In this document: positions 46,692 to 59,940 of the stretch, in pieces
Layout: every line of letters starts with the position of its first letter
Position numbering within the stretch: position 1 is the first letter of the stretch
From: Nymphaea colorata
Taxonomy: Eukaryota; Streptophyta; Magnoliopsida; Nymphaeales; Nymphaeaceae
NCBI RefSeq assembly: GCF_008831285.2
Contig: NC_045146.1
Span: 25,003,703 to 25,067,702, forward strand
DNA: 64,000 nucleotides
Direction: 5' to 3'
Notes under the pieces: generated by a model
What the model was told of the DNA's origin: nothing
Seen by the model: only the letters and a program-made list of their open reading frames with translations
The model's database searches: none
Program-made: the position numbers and the translations under genes

Positions 46692-48070
46692 ACCATCGCG
46701 GCCATCAAGCCTAAAGATGCATATAATCAAATTAAAGGACTAAAAACATATACTTGTTAAACCAATTAATCTGTTTTATCCTGCAAGGATGAACAAGACG
46801 TAACTTGTTCAGAAAGAAAGTTGTTGTTTTAAAGCTGCATAAAATAATTTTGAATTTAAATATGCTCTTTGAATGGGTGAACAGACATTTAATTGAGTTG
46901 TTTTATGCCAACGCTACAATATTATAAAATACATTTACCTAAAAAAGGATTTTTAAAACCAAAAGATTCGGGTTGTCTAAAGCGAGGCTGCTCCCTTGCA
47001 TTTAACAATTCAAAACCATAGAGCCTAACATAACTTAGTCACGCTCATCACAAGATCAAACTTGACAATAATTGTGACTTATATCTTTACTTTGTAGTTG
47101 GATAGTTTTTTTTTTTTAATTTTGTGTTGCTAAAAAACATCGTAAAAAGTGCATTCAGTGTCATCAATCAATTTTTGCTGTTATAAATGCACCTTTTACT
47201 ATGGTTCTTAACAATACAAAAAAAAAATAAATCATATGACGCGATAGAAGTAGGTGACTGATTTCAATTCTTTTAAGTATTGTTATATGTGCATGAATGC
47301 AAATGTTTCATGTGTAAAACAGTGATCTAGAGAGATACAAATATACGTGAGTATTATTAGAATTTGCCTGAATCGGCCGATTCAAATTTAATTGGTTGTA
47401 AACCGATTTGATTTGGTGGTCGATTCAAGAGGGCTGCATGTCAACTTTTTAACATTTTTTAATTTTATTTATATTTCCATTTATTTTTCTGAAATAAATA
47501 TTTTTTATTAGCTCGTTCGCGACCGGTTGCGGTGCCCCTCATTATGGGACCAGTTCAAGCCATGTCAGCGTCCATCGGTCGGTTCAGCTTCATATTAGCC
47601 GATATTTTAAAAAAAAAACTTAATAAAAACATATTTACTTTTTAATTCGTGAAATGGCTGCTGCAACTCGATACACGCCCATGGGTATGGTTCAGGTTTC
47701 CGACACGAGATGAGAACCGATACGAGTACAGAACCGATATGGATCCATTTTGCTCGAACAGAGTAGCGAGATCTGTTCCTCATTCAATGAATGTTAAACC
47801 GACTTAGATCCGATTCGAGTCACACATCGAACCGGGTCGGAGAGAAAATGAAAAAAAAAAAAAGAGTCGAAATATACAGCTGTATGGCAACAACAGCTGC
47901 GGGGCCCCGCTCCAGCTTGCAGAGAAAGCGCGTGGCCCCCGTTCAAACGGTGGGCCCCAGGCTGACGCGGTGGGGGGAGATTAGATAGAAGTAGGACGAC
48001 CGGATGCCACACGAGCGCAGCCGTCGCTCGTGCCGAGGCGATGCATGGGACCCTTCTCTCATCGGGACCC
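42630..48070. other. Intergenic, AT-rich, no gene recognised
   Basis: About 5.4 kb between divergent GASA genes 1 and 2. It holds a GA tract (44762-44779), (AT)n with (AC)n at 46659-46690, a dispersed repeat copy (45945-46125) and degenerate repeat-like DNA with CCGATTCGA words at 47360-47840. Short frames (44725-44937, 45584-45856) match no family. Confidence 0.5.
45945..46125. repeat. Dispersed repeat, copy 2
   Basis: Shares with 32575-32745 the order GGAGTCA, ATTTTTCAAAACTTTTATA, a T run, TTTACATATAAATTA and an AAAGAGTCACC-type end. Diverged; family unknown. Confidence 0.45.
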
Positions 48071-48082
48071 ACCACTCTCTGC

Positions 48083-48088
48083 TATAAG
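48083..48088 (+). promoter_or_regulatory. TATA-like box of GASA gene 2
   Basis: CTATAAGTG in a GC-rich region 123 bases upstream of the ATG. Confidence 0.5.
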
Positions 48089-48205
48089 TGAGAGGCTGCA
48101 GGCCGACCTCCTCTTCACTCTACCATCTCTAGAGGGGAGAGGGCTGACTGACCATTCCCAGTTCCGCCTTTTCGATCAGCTTCCTCTACTCCTCCTCATT
48201 CTCCA

Positions 48206-48908
48206 ATGGCGATCTCCTCCTCTAAGATCGTCTCCATCTTCATCGTCCTCTCTCTCCTCTCCCTTGATTTGGTGCACGCTGGCATGGGCTCTGGTTCCTC
48301 AATGGTATAAATCCTTCTCCTCTTTACTCCTCTGTTACGGATTGTCTGAGCTGTTCTTAGTAGCAGCAGCAGTGGTAGGTTGGCAGGAGACTGGCATTGT
48401 CCTCCACCCTGCCAAACCAGGACCACATTTCACTGCAACAAGTGAAGTGAAGTGGGTATCTACATAGAGTGGAACATTTCATTACATTCAAGATTCTCTC
48501 TCTCTCTCTCTGTATGTATATATATATAGTCGTTGAGAAAATACTAAGGAGGACCAAATTCCTTATTCTACGCAGGCGCCTGGTCAGGACCACAAGAGTC
48601 CTGCTCCGACTCCTCTGCCTCCGCCAGCACTAGGTACGTCTCTTTCTTCGTGCTGTGCTGTGCAGTTAATGGTGTATTATGTGTATTCTTGAGTGGGGTG
48701 TTGAGGATGTGAAGGGTATGGCGCAGATTGCGATGCGGCATGCGGGGTGAGGTGCAGCCTGTCGTCGCGGCCCAACCTCTGCAAGAGGGCGTGCGGCACC
48801 TGCTGCTTCAGATGCCACTGCGTCCCCTCTGGCACCGCCGGCCACTACGAAGAGTGCCCCTGCTACGCCTCCCAGACCACTCACGGCGGCGTCCGCAAGT
48901 GTCCTTAA
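48206..48908 (+). CDS. GASA/snakin cysteine-rich peptide 2 (proline-rich linker)
   Basis: Three exons, 48206-48304, 48576-48633 and 48715-48908, in phase, 116 residues. A signal peptide (IFIVLSLLSLDLVHA) is followed by a Gly/Ser and then proline-rich linker, SPAPTPLPPPAL, absent from the two neighbouring GASA proteins. The GASA domain begins DCDAACGVRCSLSSRPNLC and has all twelve cysteines, with CCFRCHC and a KCP end. SSRPNLCKRACGTCC resembles the snakin/GASA10 branch rather than the branch of genes 1 and 3. The usual VPPG is VPSG here. The position shares orientation with gene 3, 3 kb downstream. The secreted role is inferred from the family. Confidence 0.94.
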
Positions 48909-51825
48909 TAGGAAGATCATTCCGGCCATGATCTGAAAGCATATATAAGAATGTCTCCCCTTCTACGCGATCTCTGCTGTTGTTGTTGTCGTTTCGTCAG
49001 TTTTTTTCTGTCTATAATGAAGTATTTCTGATAGATATATGAATGGCTCCTCTCAAATTTGTAATCTCTGTGCGAGAGCTGCAACATGCAGCCAGATGGG
49101 GGCGATTGAAAGCGGAATTAGGCATACCCACGCCATGAAAACTTGAAACGTTCGATCAGGATGAAGAAAATTTAAAATTCCGTTGAAATGCCACCTTTCA
49201 CTCAATCCCAATCTTCAGGTTTCTAAGCTTCTTCCTGAAGACCCGCTTCTGCTCCAACAATGACTACATGCAAATTTTTTTTTTTTTACTTGGTACAAGC
49301 AAAGTTGGACCCGTATCAAATGAAAAATTATAAACCCCATGACTCATATTTTGAGATCATAACCGAGGCGGTGTCATAAGCAAAGCCTTTTTTTTCTCGA
49401 ATATTCTATTTATACGGTAAAAGAGCTAAAAAAAATCTGCCGAACTGCTTGTCGCTGTCAGTGATTGCCCCAAATTGTTCAGTATGTCAACGAGAACGAC
49501 ATGCAACATTCCAAAACGAACATGGTTGATTTGGAAGGTTGCCGGCATCGCTATCTGCACCGCCAGAGGTGGGGAGGAGACGATTAAAACGAAAATATGC
49601 TCGTCCTGATTGCATGTGAACACAAGACGATAGGCTTCACTGCCAAGTTAAGGCGCTGCTAGCCTGCTATGATGTCAACCCATGTTGAAGGTCTCAACCC
49701 CCACTGTCGTCTCCAAAATCGACTACCAGTCAAAGACTTTGCAATATAATTGTTACCCAATTGTTTTTTCTTGAGATCATTGCTTTTTTTTTTCTTTTTA
49801 AACTTCATTGAACTTCGTTTCCCCATGTGCTTGGAAAGTGGAGATGGACAAAGTTTTGGCCTCATTCATCGTTGCCGCGTTCTGACTCTCATTCTGAGTT
49901 TTCTTGGTCTATATATGCATATAGTTCCAAATTAAGCCGAGTTGCTTGCCGTGCTTTCCCCCTTCCCTGTTTGTTCAGTTTAATTAATCTGTAAAAGACA
50001 ATGTAGTTTTGCTTTATGCTCGTGATCCGTAATAATAACACGAATTCCGGAGCCCGAATCTTACTTTCATCAAATTTCTTCCTGCATCCATGTGATAACA
50101 AAAGTGGATCTGAATCTGTGGGGGTTGATGATGATCATGTTCTCATCCAAATGATGTATACAATGGTTTTGTCTAAGGTGGAACCAGTAATTTTTTGTTA
50201 CTATAAGGATCAAAATACAATTTTTCAAACTTTTTATATAGGTTAAACTAAAATTTCTAAATTTTAGATGTAGAATTTTAAAATTTTTAAAACCTGAGAA
50301 GAATGTTGCACAATTCAGAAGCATAAATTGACTCGATTCGGTGTTGGAATATGGATTTGGATTTTTAGAATGGCGAGAGCAAAGTAAGATTAAAAAAAAA
50401 AAAAAAAAAAATCTTGACACCCTTCATATTTCCCTACCCACTGCCCAAGTTGATCGGTGACTTCATGATCAAGACTATGATCCACTGTAGCAGACATTGT
50501 TGGAATTAAAGAGAGCTACCTAATCCTTGCCTTTCTCCAAGGTTCTCCGTGGTGGCCTCCTTGATGATGATTCCTTCCCTTTAATTAGTCAAAAAAGAAA
50601 AGCAAAAGTAAGAGTATCTTCATAAATGAAGTGGAAAAGGATGAACTTACGAAAACTATAGAATTAAAAACCACAAAGCTGCTCGTTTCTTTGCATTATA
50701 GTTATACTACAGAAAGGTTGGTCAAAAGGAAAATTCATTAGCACGGATGGGAATTTAGACAGATCATTGCACCCACTTTTTGATCTGCCTCATAGTTGCT
50801 CGAACTGTATATATAATAAAAATGCACCCACATCGTCAACTATAGGCACGTTCAATTTAAAGGTCTTAATGCTCCGTGGCCCTTAGTTCCCATTGGCGCT
50901 ACCGATCGAAATGTCTAAATCAGCTAGTATGACGACAAACTAGTCAAAATCCATATATCACTGGCGTGGAAGTCCCAGGTTGAGTTTAGCCCACGGATCC
51001 ATGATTTCTAACAATATGAATCTTAGATCTTTTAGTTGATCTGAATGCATAAACTAAAACTTAATAATTTTAAACTTTTCCTAAACTATGTGTATGTAGT
51101 TGACAGTGATCAGACGCTACTTTTGAGACAACTCACCCAATTAGATTGTTTATCTGTTTGTTAAAAGTTTGCTTGAACATTAAATGATGACCGAGACAAG
51201 TGAACATTATTTAGTGAGGAGATAGAGATAATTGCTTGAATTGTCAAAACCAGTACTGTTGCAAAGACCAATCCGCGCATTCACCAATTCAGCTCAATCA
51301 GTTGTAGAAAAAATGTATAAGAAAAGAAAGGTGTATAAAAAACAATTAAGAATAAAAAAGTGAAAAATAATATCAAGTGACATGATGGATTATGATCATA
51401 GCAACTAGCAATCATGATATTCTGAGAGAATGCATGAGGGAAGGTGGATAATAAAAATGGTAGGTGCCATTTTTTTTTTTTCCCCTCAGAAGCTCCTGAA
51501 ATTTTCCTTCTCAACAGATTAATTTCTCTACCTTGAACGCAGCTGGAGCTCGACCATCAAAGCTTGCGTGCATGCTTCAAACGTGTGGCGTCACCTTCCC
51601 CCGAATACATCCACCAACGGGACGGCGAGGTCGCACGGGCCAACCGACAAAAGGCCAATGCGGGGAACATGCCTTCACGTGGCCCATTATTTACCAGAAT
51701 TCACCTCCCAGCGAAACTTCAGAAGAGAAGAGGAATTACAGTGCTAGGGGAAGGCATCCCACTCGTCTGCCCAACTCTTTTACTCTTCGGTGGTCCAATC
51801 TCTCATTAAACTCCACCGGTGCCAA
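48909..51825. other. Intergenic, no gene recognised
   Basis: 3' UTR of GASA gene 2 followed by AT-rich DNA. It includes a shortened dispersed repeat copy (50195-50290) and A/T runs at 50391-50410 and 51472-51481. Short frames show no domain. Confidence 0.5.
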
Positions 51826-51831
51826 TCCTAC

Positions 51832-51838
51832 TATAAAT
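51832..51838 (+). promoter_or_regulatory. TATA box of GASA gene 3
   Basis: TATAAAT, 51 bases upstream of the ATG at 51883; short leader, as in GASA gene 1. Confidence 0.65.
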
Positions 51839-51882
51839 TGATCTTCTTCCATCTCCACGCTATTCATCTTTCTGTCTCCGTG

Positions 51883-52399
51883 ATGGCTGTGTCTAAGTTG
51901 CTCCTTGTTTGTGTTGCTCTTTCCCTGTTTACGCTTCAGGTTGTTGATGGCAGGCTTGAAGCAGAATATCATGTAAGAAAGAGCTCGTTTCAAGCTGTAT
52001 TGGTTCCTGTTCTTCCTTTAGAATGATCGTTTAAGTGTGGAAGTTATTTGTTATGTGGAACATTGTAGGTTGCTGGTGGTGCTGGGGGCAGGCGCGGAAT
52101 CGGCTTTCCTGGCATTGGTAATAATGGTGTTTCTTTCTTTGTTTAGTTAACTAATCTTATTTCATTTTATGAGATAACTGTATTTTCATTTCGTTTGTTT
52201 GGGGGAGGGATTGTCAGATTGTGGCGCTGCGTGCATGGGGAGGTGCTCGAAGGCTTCAAGGCAGGATAGGTGCGTTCAGGCGTGCGGTAGCTGCTGCAGG
52301 ACCTGCAACTGTGTTCCACCAGGAACTTTTGGCAACAAGGAGAAATGCCCATGTTATGCAGGTCTGACCACTCATGCAGGCAGGCCAAAGTGTCCCTGA
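51883..52399 (+). CDS. GASA/snakin cysteine-rich peptide 3
   Basis: Compact three-exon gene: 51883-51972, 52069-52117 and 52218-52399, in phase, 106 residues. A signal peptide (LLLVCVALSLFTLQVVDG) and a short Gly/Arg-rich linker (AGGAGGRRGIGFPG) precede the GASA domain DCGAACMGRCSKASRQDRC. All twelve cysteines are present and the protein ends GRPKCP. Exon phases and the split Asp codon before the domain (G/AC or G/AT) are the same as in GASA gene 1. The domains share CSKASRQ, CGSCC, CNCVPPGT and GNKE, so genes 1 and 3 are probably duplicates now in opposite orientation. A long CT/AT microsatellite follows 57 bases after the stop. Confidence 0.95.
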
Positions 52400-52452
52400 G
52401 ACCTTCAAGATTGCGATCATGAGAATAATCATAATGTCATTGATCATTAGCG

Positions 52453-52455
<3 letters not shown>

Positions 52456-52546
<91 letters not shown>
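52456..52546. repeat. Compound (CT)n(AT)n microsatellite
   Basis: About 20 CT followed by about 26 AT dinucleotides, probably in the 3' UTR or just past GASA gene 3. Confidence 0.98.
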
Positions 52547-52548
<2 letters not shown>

Positions 52549-54370
52549 CATGGATGATGCATCCAACTCCAGTGCTGGATCTGATTTCTTCGGCTAGCAG
52601 CTGGCTTACTTATGGAAAGGGCACCTGCAGGTTAAAAAAAGAACACATGTCATATTGTTCATCATACTGTGCGCAACTAGCTGAGCTAGTGGAATATTAA
52701 ATTGCAGAATGCCTTTTCCTCCTTTTTTTTTGGCAGACTACCCTGGGACAGGCATTGCATGAACCCACGGACTGCCCTAGCCTGGAAAGGCCGCTCACCG
52801 GCCAAACAACCATTATGGACTCAAGGGACACCAAACCTAGGTAGGATGGTACCTTAACCAGCAAAGTCTAGCATGTGCAGCCAGAACTCCGGCCTTATAA
52901 GATGATTGCTGCAACCTACTTAGCTTCAATGCAGGTAACAATATGGCAGACATTTTTAGGGCTGATATATGACATATAGCTGTAAAGGAAGAATAGTAAA
53001 AGTAGCCTAGATATGATGTTGGATAGGAGCAATGATAATTGACACCACTTGTCTTGCAAACGGAGAAAAAAATAAATGCAACTGACCCAGGCATTAACTT
53101 CTGTGCACTACCAACTTGCGTCAGTTGGGCCGTATGCTGACTGCTGAGTGAGTGATTTATCACCTTTATAATTCATCATGCGATTGGAGGCCAAGAGCAT
53201 TAATTTAGGGACGTATATTGTTGATTGATCCTAATCTAGTTTGGAACTTGAACTGGTGACATTCTGACCTTAATGCATGAAAGATGAATAGCTAGATCTG
53301 ATTTCGTCTGCAAGCAAATGCAGCTTTTGCAGACATATCCCTATGATAAAAACCTGAATCAGAAATATCCTCAATTCTAGTTTGAAACAACGTCAAAAGG
53401 CTTGAGTTTAGATGTCTCAAAGAATCCAATCCACTTGTATTCCCATTTCTTACTGGTTTGGCAAAAAGCACCAGTTCGTATCTCTTGAAAAAAGAATGAA
53501 GATGTAGGAGGTCCACTTGAAACTATCACCTTTCATATGAAAAACGAATGTAGTGCTCCAAATCACTATGTGAAGAGGCGTGAATGATCAGGTCATCTAA
53601 AGTAGTTGTCTGCGAATAGCAGCAATCTAAGACCATGAACATAGAGGCAGAAATTCACCAGCTTCACATTGTTAAAGACTTTCTAAATATGAGAACTGGA
53701 TTCAACCCAAAGGAGCGACACGGTTCTTTGATGCAGTTACAACTTACAAGGACCCTGAGCATGCTTCGTTGTGCATTTCATGGTGATGCCCCTTCTATAG
53801 GTACCAACTCCGCCTTCAACAGTTTAAACATCTATGTATAGATATATTATACGGTTCCATTCACCCATCGATGATGTCACTTTAACGCTTGTTCCAGGGT
53901 CATGAGTGGCAGCAAAGGGACTTTTGTAAATTCAATGAACAGTTTTCACATACCACTGCACAACAAACTTATCCAAACACCGGATCATAGAGCAACCAAA
54001 TGAAGGCCTCTGTAAGAAAAGAAACATGCTAAACTGGATGAAGGGTCATGTAGAACCGAATCTCATCTTTTAAATAGAAGTCATAAACATCCTTTGATGG
54101 TGGGAATGCAAACTTTGTATGCTCTCATATTCATGAGCAAACTAATGCAACCCAAAAATTTTTACAAGATAGTTGTCCCCAGTCAAAACAGGCAGATTAG
54201 TTTTGATCGTAACTCCTTTCAAATTTCAATGGTATGTGACTCTGTAGCAGGACCAACTCTGGAATCATTAGTTACATAATAAATCCCATGGAAAAGACAA
54301 AAGATTGTGCAGTCAAAGAATACTGGTCATGGTAAGTTTACTAGTAGAGCAGTCGTGCAAATATATCCTT
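52547..54370. other. Convergent intergenic region, no gene recognised
   Basis: Lies between GASA gene 3 (plus) and the end of the ERD2-like gene (minus). Frames at 52837-53163 and 53292-53516 (minus) are isolated and match nothing known; the left part of 54000-54380 probably includes the ERD2-like 3' UTR. Confidence 0.45.
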
Positions 54371-54379
54371 GCCTCAAGT

Positions 54380-57300
54380 TTACACCACTCCAGAAGGAAG
54401 ACGCAACACAAGCTGCCCGCCGAATACACTGTCAAGTTGCAAAGGTTTCAGAGTTCAAACAGTGATAAAGTGTATTTGCTAAGTATGGCATGCATAAGTA
54501 CCTCTTCACATAATAATAACAGAAATCTGCTAGAATAAAAGTCTGTACGATCTCAGCAATAAGCACCATTGGAGGCCAAAATGCATAGCCTAATGCAGTC
54601 AGCAAGCGTCCACGAGTATCCACAACCTACATCAAATGGAACAACAGTTATGTGTTTCAAATTTTTTGTCTTACCCAGCATAATGCAACAGCTGAATAAT
54701 GACTAATATAAGAACATTCAGGAGAAGGGGGAGAAGGAAACAAAATAACTAAGATGGTTTGATGAGATCATGTGCTATGACAAACATCCGTTACATCCAG
54801 TCAGTTCCTAATTCAGCAACCACAATGATGTGATGGTTACCACAGAAAATAAAAAGGACATACAAAAGGCATCCGATATTCAAGTAAACACTGTAGACAG
54901 GTTTGTCAGATCCATGTTGCCAGATTGCATCCTCAAGTTTTGATCTAAAGATTTTCTTTTAATAATTTTTAGTACAGCAGCATTCTACCTATTCAAACTT
55001 TCGACTAAGTGACCCAAAAGTTCATATTAGTAATCATTTTGCTAGAAGAAATATAGACTGCCTAGCATGAGGGGCACCTACATAACATAGGCTCTTTAGT
55101 GGGAAATTGAAAAATACATGTTTTTCTTATTAATGGGAAATTGTAAAATACATGAACTATGTATACACAGACTCACAATGTTGATCATGATTTTTCTTAT
55201 TTAATGGGAAATTGTAAAATACATGAACTATGTATACACATACTCACATGATATGCATCTGCCTCCAATCTACACTCAGACTCTCTGGACACGACATAGA
55301 TATGCATAAATGGACTATACGTGCAGAGTCTAATCAAAAGAAACCTTCATACTTACAGGATTTACCAGAAAGAACATGCATTTAAAATCACAGAAAACCA
55401 TGCCAAGGCCTACTTGATTTTCTCTCCTGGTACACCATGCACAAGGGAAGCACAGGTAACCATCCTTCAAGTATGTATCTCAACATTTTTATAACTTTTC
55501 TCAACCATGGGTGCACATTTTGCAGCATCAGTAAATTAAACAAAAAATTAACCAACAAATGCTCCTAACATCATAAAAGGCAATCTAGAATGCCTCTAAA
55601 TTAGAAATCCACGAGCATACTAAGGAATAAAATCTAACCTGCACGAACAGGCAGAGCTATAACTAACATCATCAACATAGAAGACCCACACATTTCTTTG
55701 CCGTTTTTAAGTTTGATTCCCTGAGTGCCATGTTTGAGCATGGTCTTGGATCAGGAAAAATGTAATATCTATCAGAAGGAGTTACTAATAATGAAGAGTT
55801 TAACAGAATCACATCATAAGAGCAGGACTAGTTTGTGATTCACACAAAAGATGAACCTGGTATAGTAGTGAAAAGTAAAAACAAATATACCCGCCATATG
55901 TTACCAAGAGATATTTATGGATCAAAGATAAACATAGGATAGAGATTGTTTTGGGCAAGTGGATTGCCAATATACACATAACGATAATAAATAGATGGAA
56001 TACAAACATGTATTGAGTCTATGATGGCAGTTACACATAAGACACTACTTGTATGGGCATGAGTTGTTCATAAGGAAGAAATTCAGATGATGTCATACCT
56101 GAAGGACCCAATGTGCACAGTTCAGAAATCTTGCAATGCCGAGAGCAAATACATAATGTGCAGTAAATGGCTCAACAATCTGCAAAAGCGTGAGCATATT
56201 AGAGCAAAGGTAGGAGGATACTGCTTTAGTCAGTTATGAGCCTTACAATGTAAAAAAGAAAACAAATAGAAGAGTAACTTTAGCTCTAACCTTTGTGTTT
56301 TGCATTACTTGTAGCTGAGGCAATACTGAGACAGCTTCCAAATAAACACAAAAAGCCCAGGCAATCCTGTGTATTATACTATGTGAGGTTGAAGGATGAA
56401 CAAGAAAGGCCAGTGCGAGACATGGGACTACCTGCATCCATAATTTGCATTTGGACAAAGTTAGGAAATGCATTGTAATGCAATGATCCCATATTCTACA
56501 CGTTTTTCACCAACAGCAGCTCTATCTCTTCCACATTGCCGATTTTGGAGCAAACATGCATGTAACGTTATGTTTAGACTTTATACATGCTCATATTTAT
56601 AACGATAAGAGAGAAATTTGAACAAAATACTTGACGATAGCAGAAGTTCAATGTCTAAAAACTAGTCAAACTGGCTTCACCATGTCCATGGCTTTCAGAA
56701 AATAAGCAATGATAAATATCACTTAAAAAAATTTAATTTGCGTTTCCCTTTTGAAGTTGGGAGGTAGAACTGTTCAGGGGCTACTGACCTCTCTCATTGC
56801 CTGAACGCCTACAATTTTGTAACACATTACATGATCTGAAGTTCATTATTCAGATCATTGCAAGTATTAAAGATCTCAATCGCTGGAGGTCTAGAACCTT
56901 GGAATACCGGTAAACCGAATGACTTGAATTTCATAACTCAGATAATTATAATTATAAAAAGACATGAAAACTGACAAAGGAAAAACTGACCACATAATAT
57001 GTTGCAAAGTTGTCTTTATCCTCCATGTAACTCAACGTCAACTTAAATCGGATCATGTAAATCACCCACAGCGTCGTGATTAGAGTTGCTGAATCAAGCA
57101 GAGTGTGTATGTCGTATTCCATCACATAGCTACAGTACAGCCTCACAGCCAAAAACATGGCCGTCAGCTCCTGCGATTTGAGTGAAAGGCCTATAACGAA
57201 ATTCCCAGGCACCAACGATCACAAGAAGTCAACATTAGAAACCTCAAACTTCCCAAGATACCGCGATCAACAAGGCAAATCTCAACGACCAAGATCGTAA

Positions 57301-57682
57301 AATCAGTCAATTATAACAAGAAAAAAGACGCATTTCGCTTTCAATAAGAAAAGAAGAAGAATCAAACGACTACGTCCTTCAGAATATTATAGGAATCAAG
57401 AAATACGGAGACGGGCGTGTGGGAAGAGGAGGAAGGGGAGGAACCTGCACAATTTTTCTCCTTCATCAACTTGTAGATCAAGACGCAGATCCCAAGCGCA
57501 TGACATGCCTCCGAGGCAACGAACAGATTGTCGTGATCGTGGACGACGAATTTAAGGAAGACAAGGGAAGCCATCCCGGTCACGACGGCCAGGAAGGCCT
57601 TCACCTTGGGCGGTTGCCTCCTCACCCATCCAACCAGAACGGTAATCGGGTTCCTCTTTGATGTTCTTATTGGAGTAACCAT
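54380..57682 (-). CDS. ERD2-like ER lumen protein-retaining receptor family protein
   Basis: Multi-pass membrane protein related to the K/HDEL receptor, of the plant ERD2-like branch. Six exons: 57682-57445, 57190-56991, 56431-56291, 56179-56099, 54626-54502 and 54428-54380, all GT/AG and in phase, giving 277 residues. An N-terminal basic stretch (TSKRNPITVLVGWVRRQ) precedes about seven hydrophobic segments. Family signatures seen include GLSLKSQELTAMFLAVRLYC, VMEYDIHTLLD, YLEAVSVLPQLQVMQNTK, FTAHYVFALGIARFLNCAHW and FILADFCYYYVKS. The extended N-terminus is typical of ERD2-like proteins and absent from canonical ERD2. The start chosen is the first ATG; an upstream in-frame GTG at 57709 is less likely. 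The role in Golgi-to-ER retrieval is inferred from the family and less certain for this branch. Confidence 0.95.
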
Positions 57683-59935
57683 CTTCCTTACCAGACGAGA
57701 GAGAGACACCCACTTGTTCGTTCTAGCAACGGAAGATCAAAAGGGAGTAGATCAGGTCACTTTCTGGTGCAGAAGCCAATTGGAACGGGGAGTAGGTGCC
57801 CTTCTTGTTAGGGGGTTGCATGGGCTGGGATACGGGCGCCCTGCAGACCAGAGCCAGTCCAGGTTTTGGTGAAAAGATCCTAATGTGCCTTCAGATGCAA
57901 AAGATCCAGAAGAAAGTTTGGGAGAGAAAAATGGAAAAATTAACAACGAATAACTTCCTTTGTTATTGATGAATCTCCTAATCAGACCATTTTCGCTGTT
58001 CCCTGGATAAAGTTCCTGAGGTTAGAGGGCCTTCGTCCGGGCATATAAAGCGTTTGGAAGGACAATAAAACTGCAGGTAAATTAGATCAACAGCGCCTTC
58101 ATCTCCCAATTGGGATCTGATATTTCCATTATAGTTCATATTCTTAACCTTTTTGCTTGAGATAGTGTTGACGATGGGACAGAATTTACTTGAGTGTTCT
58201 TTTTTTGTTTCTTATATACACATAGGACACAAGATTCTCAGCCAGGAAGATCATCGCTAAATCAATACCTAAGTTTTCTGCATTTTGACGTCATTTTGTG
58301 TGTCTAATCTCAGTATGCTGATAGGGAAAAAAAAAACTACCAAGTTTATCTTTCCCCGCACCATGGTGATAAGAGGACTTTTTCCTCGATTGGAAATCTG
58401 TTCAAATTCCTTTTAATGTCAATGGATTGAAACTGTGAATAGAAACTAATTAGCCGAAGAACAAGGAAAAGAAGAACTGGGCATGTCAATGGATTGAAAC
58501 CATATTCGCATAAGATAACCAATGGAACTGCTTAAAAAAAAAAAAAACAGCCATGGAAGATAATCTAACATTCAATTAAAAAATTGGATAGGATACAAAT
58601 TTAAGAAATGTCTGATCATATCAGGGGTTTAAATAAATATTTAATCATATTCAGATTCAGTTTCAAATAAATATCTTATATCCAATATCTATATATTTTG
58701 AAAGTTGGTTCCTAATATGATATAATGTGGACCAGATTGGGTTGCGCATTTAAAAGCCAGATTTGGATTTAGATATGAAAGTAAAAGTTGAATTTGAATC
58801 GGATTCACATTATGAATTTAAAAATATGATTTCCATATGGTATTAACTTTAGTTTATTGTTCATTCGTATTCAACTACAAATTCAAATATGAAAACGTGA
58901 ATGTTCGATAAATCAAACATGGGAAAGAGTACATCCAATCAAATCCGATTTGTCTCCATGTCTCATGCTTCCAAGGGTAGAGCACGCCATTACAAATAAC
59001 AAGGTCTCCAATTGGCAAAATCGCTCTTGTTTTTTAGAAAATTTAACATCATATTTATTTGTTTTTTAGAAAGTCACATTTGGCTTTTTAACATCTCTTG
59101 AACACGAAGCCACGAACCTCCCTAGAGACTAGAGAGACTCTAGAGGCATGAATATTTTGTTTTTGTCTCCGCAGACAAAATGTCCATAATTTTGACGACA
59201 CTCCACAAAGTCGAAACGCAAAACTCTTGCCATCAAACACAAAACATTTAGTCCACACTCCTAGCGCACCTACTTATCTGATTCGTGATACCATAAAACT
59301 TACCAAACATTATTCACGCTGAAACCTACCAAACCTTCAAAATGCACTTACCTCAAAGTCTTGTTTCTATTTTTTTTTTCCAAAGGAACTTTGAAAGAAC
59401 TGTAATTGTATTTGAAACACTTTTTCTGCCGTCGCATCATGTAAAGAACAGAGGCAGGGATAATAATAGACCATTAGTTAAGAAGGATAAAAAAATGTAA
59501 AGCAATTTTTATATTGCCAAATCTTTTGATGCTACCATTCTTTCTTCTAAATTGACAGGTAAGATAAGAGACTATCTCTCAGTCAAATAATATATTTGCA
59601 ATACTTCCTCTTTATATTACAAGTGAAGAACGGCTTTTTGATTGAAAAGGGCAAACATGGGAAGATACTTTGCTAAAATTTGCAAGTGCTAAGCAAAAGC
59701 GAGGTTTATATTGGAAATTTCAAAAATACGAGTACCGTTATCAAGATTATTTAAAGCAAAATTTCGGTGTAAATGAAAATCTTCAGGAGAACGTTACCTA
59801 GCAACAATTTTATACGGGAAAGGAGGAAAAAAAAAAAAACTGGAAGAGAATAAAAAGAAAAGGGAGAGGAGGAGGGCGAGCAACGTCGGGAGAAGGGAAG
59901 AAGAGGAGTGGTCGTTTCTTGGATAACCGAATCCT
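57683..59935. other. Divergent intergenic region/promoters
   Basis: Between the ERD2-like (minus) and TPI (plus) starts. AT-rich with degenerate repeat-like DNA at 58600-58930 and a purine-rich leader-like stretch at 59818-59910 before TPI. No gene was recognised. Confidence 0.5.
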
Positions 59936-59940
59936 GCAAA

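Noticed and set aside
57683-57709. Upstream in-frame GTG as start of the ERD2-like protein
   Set aside because: An ATG at 57682 gives the N-terminus expected from homologues; GTG starts are rare in plants.
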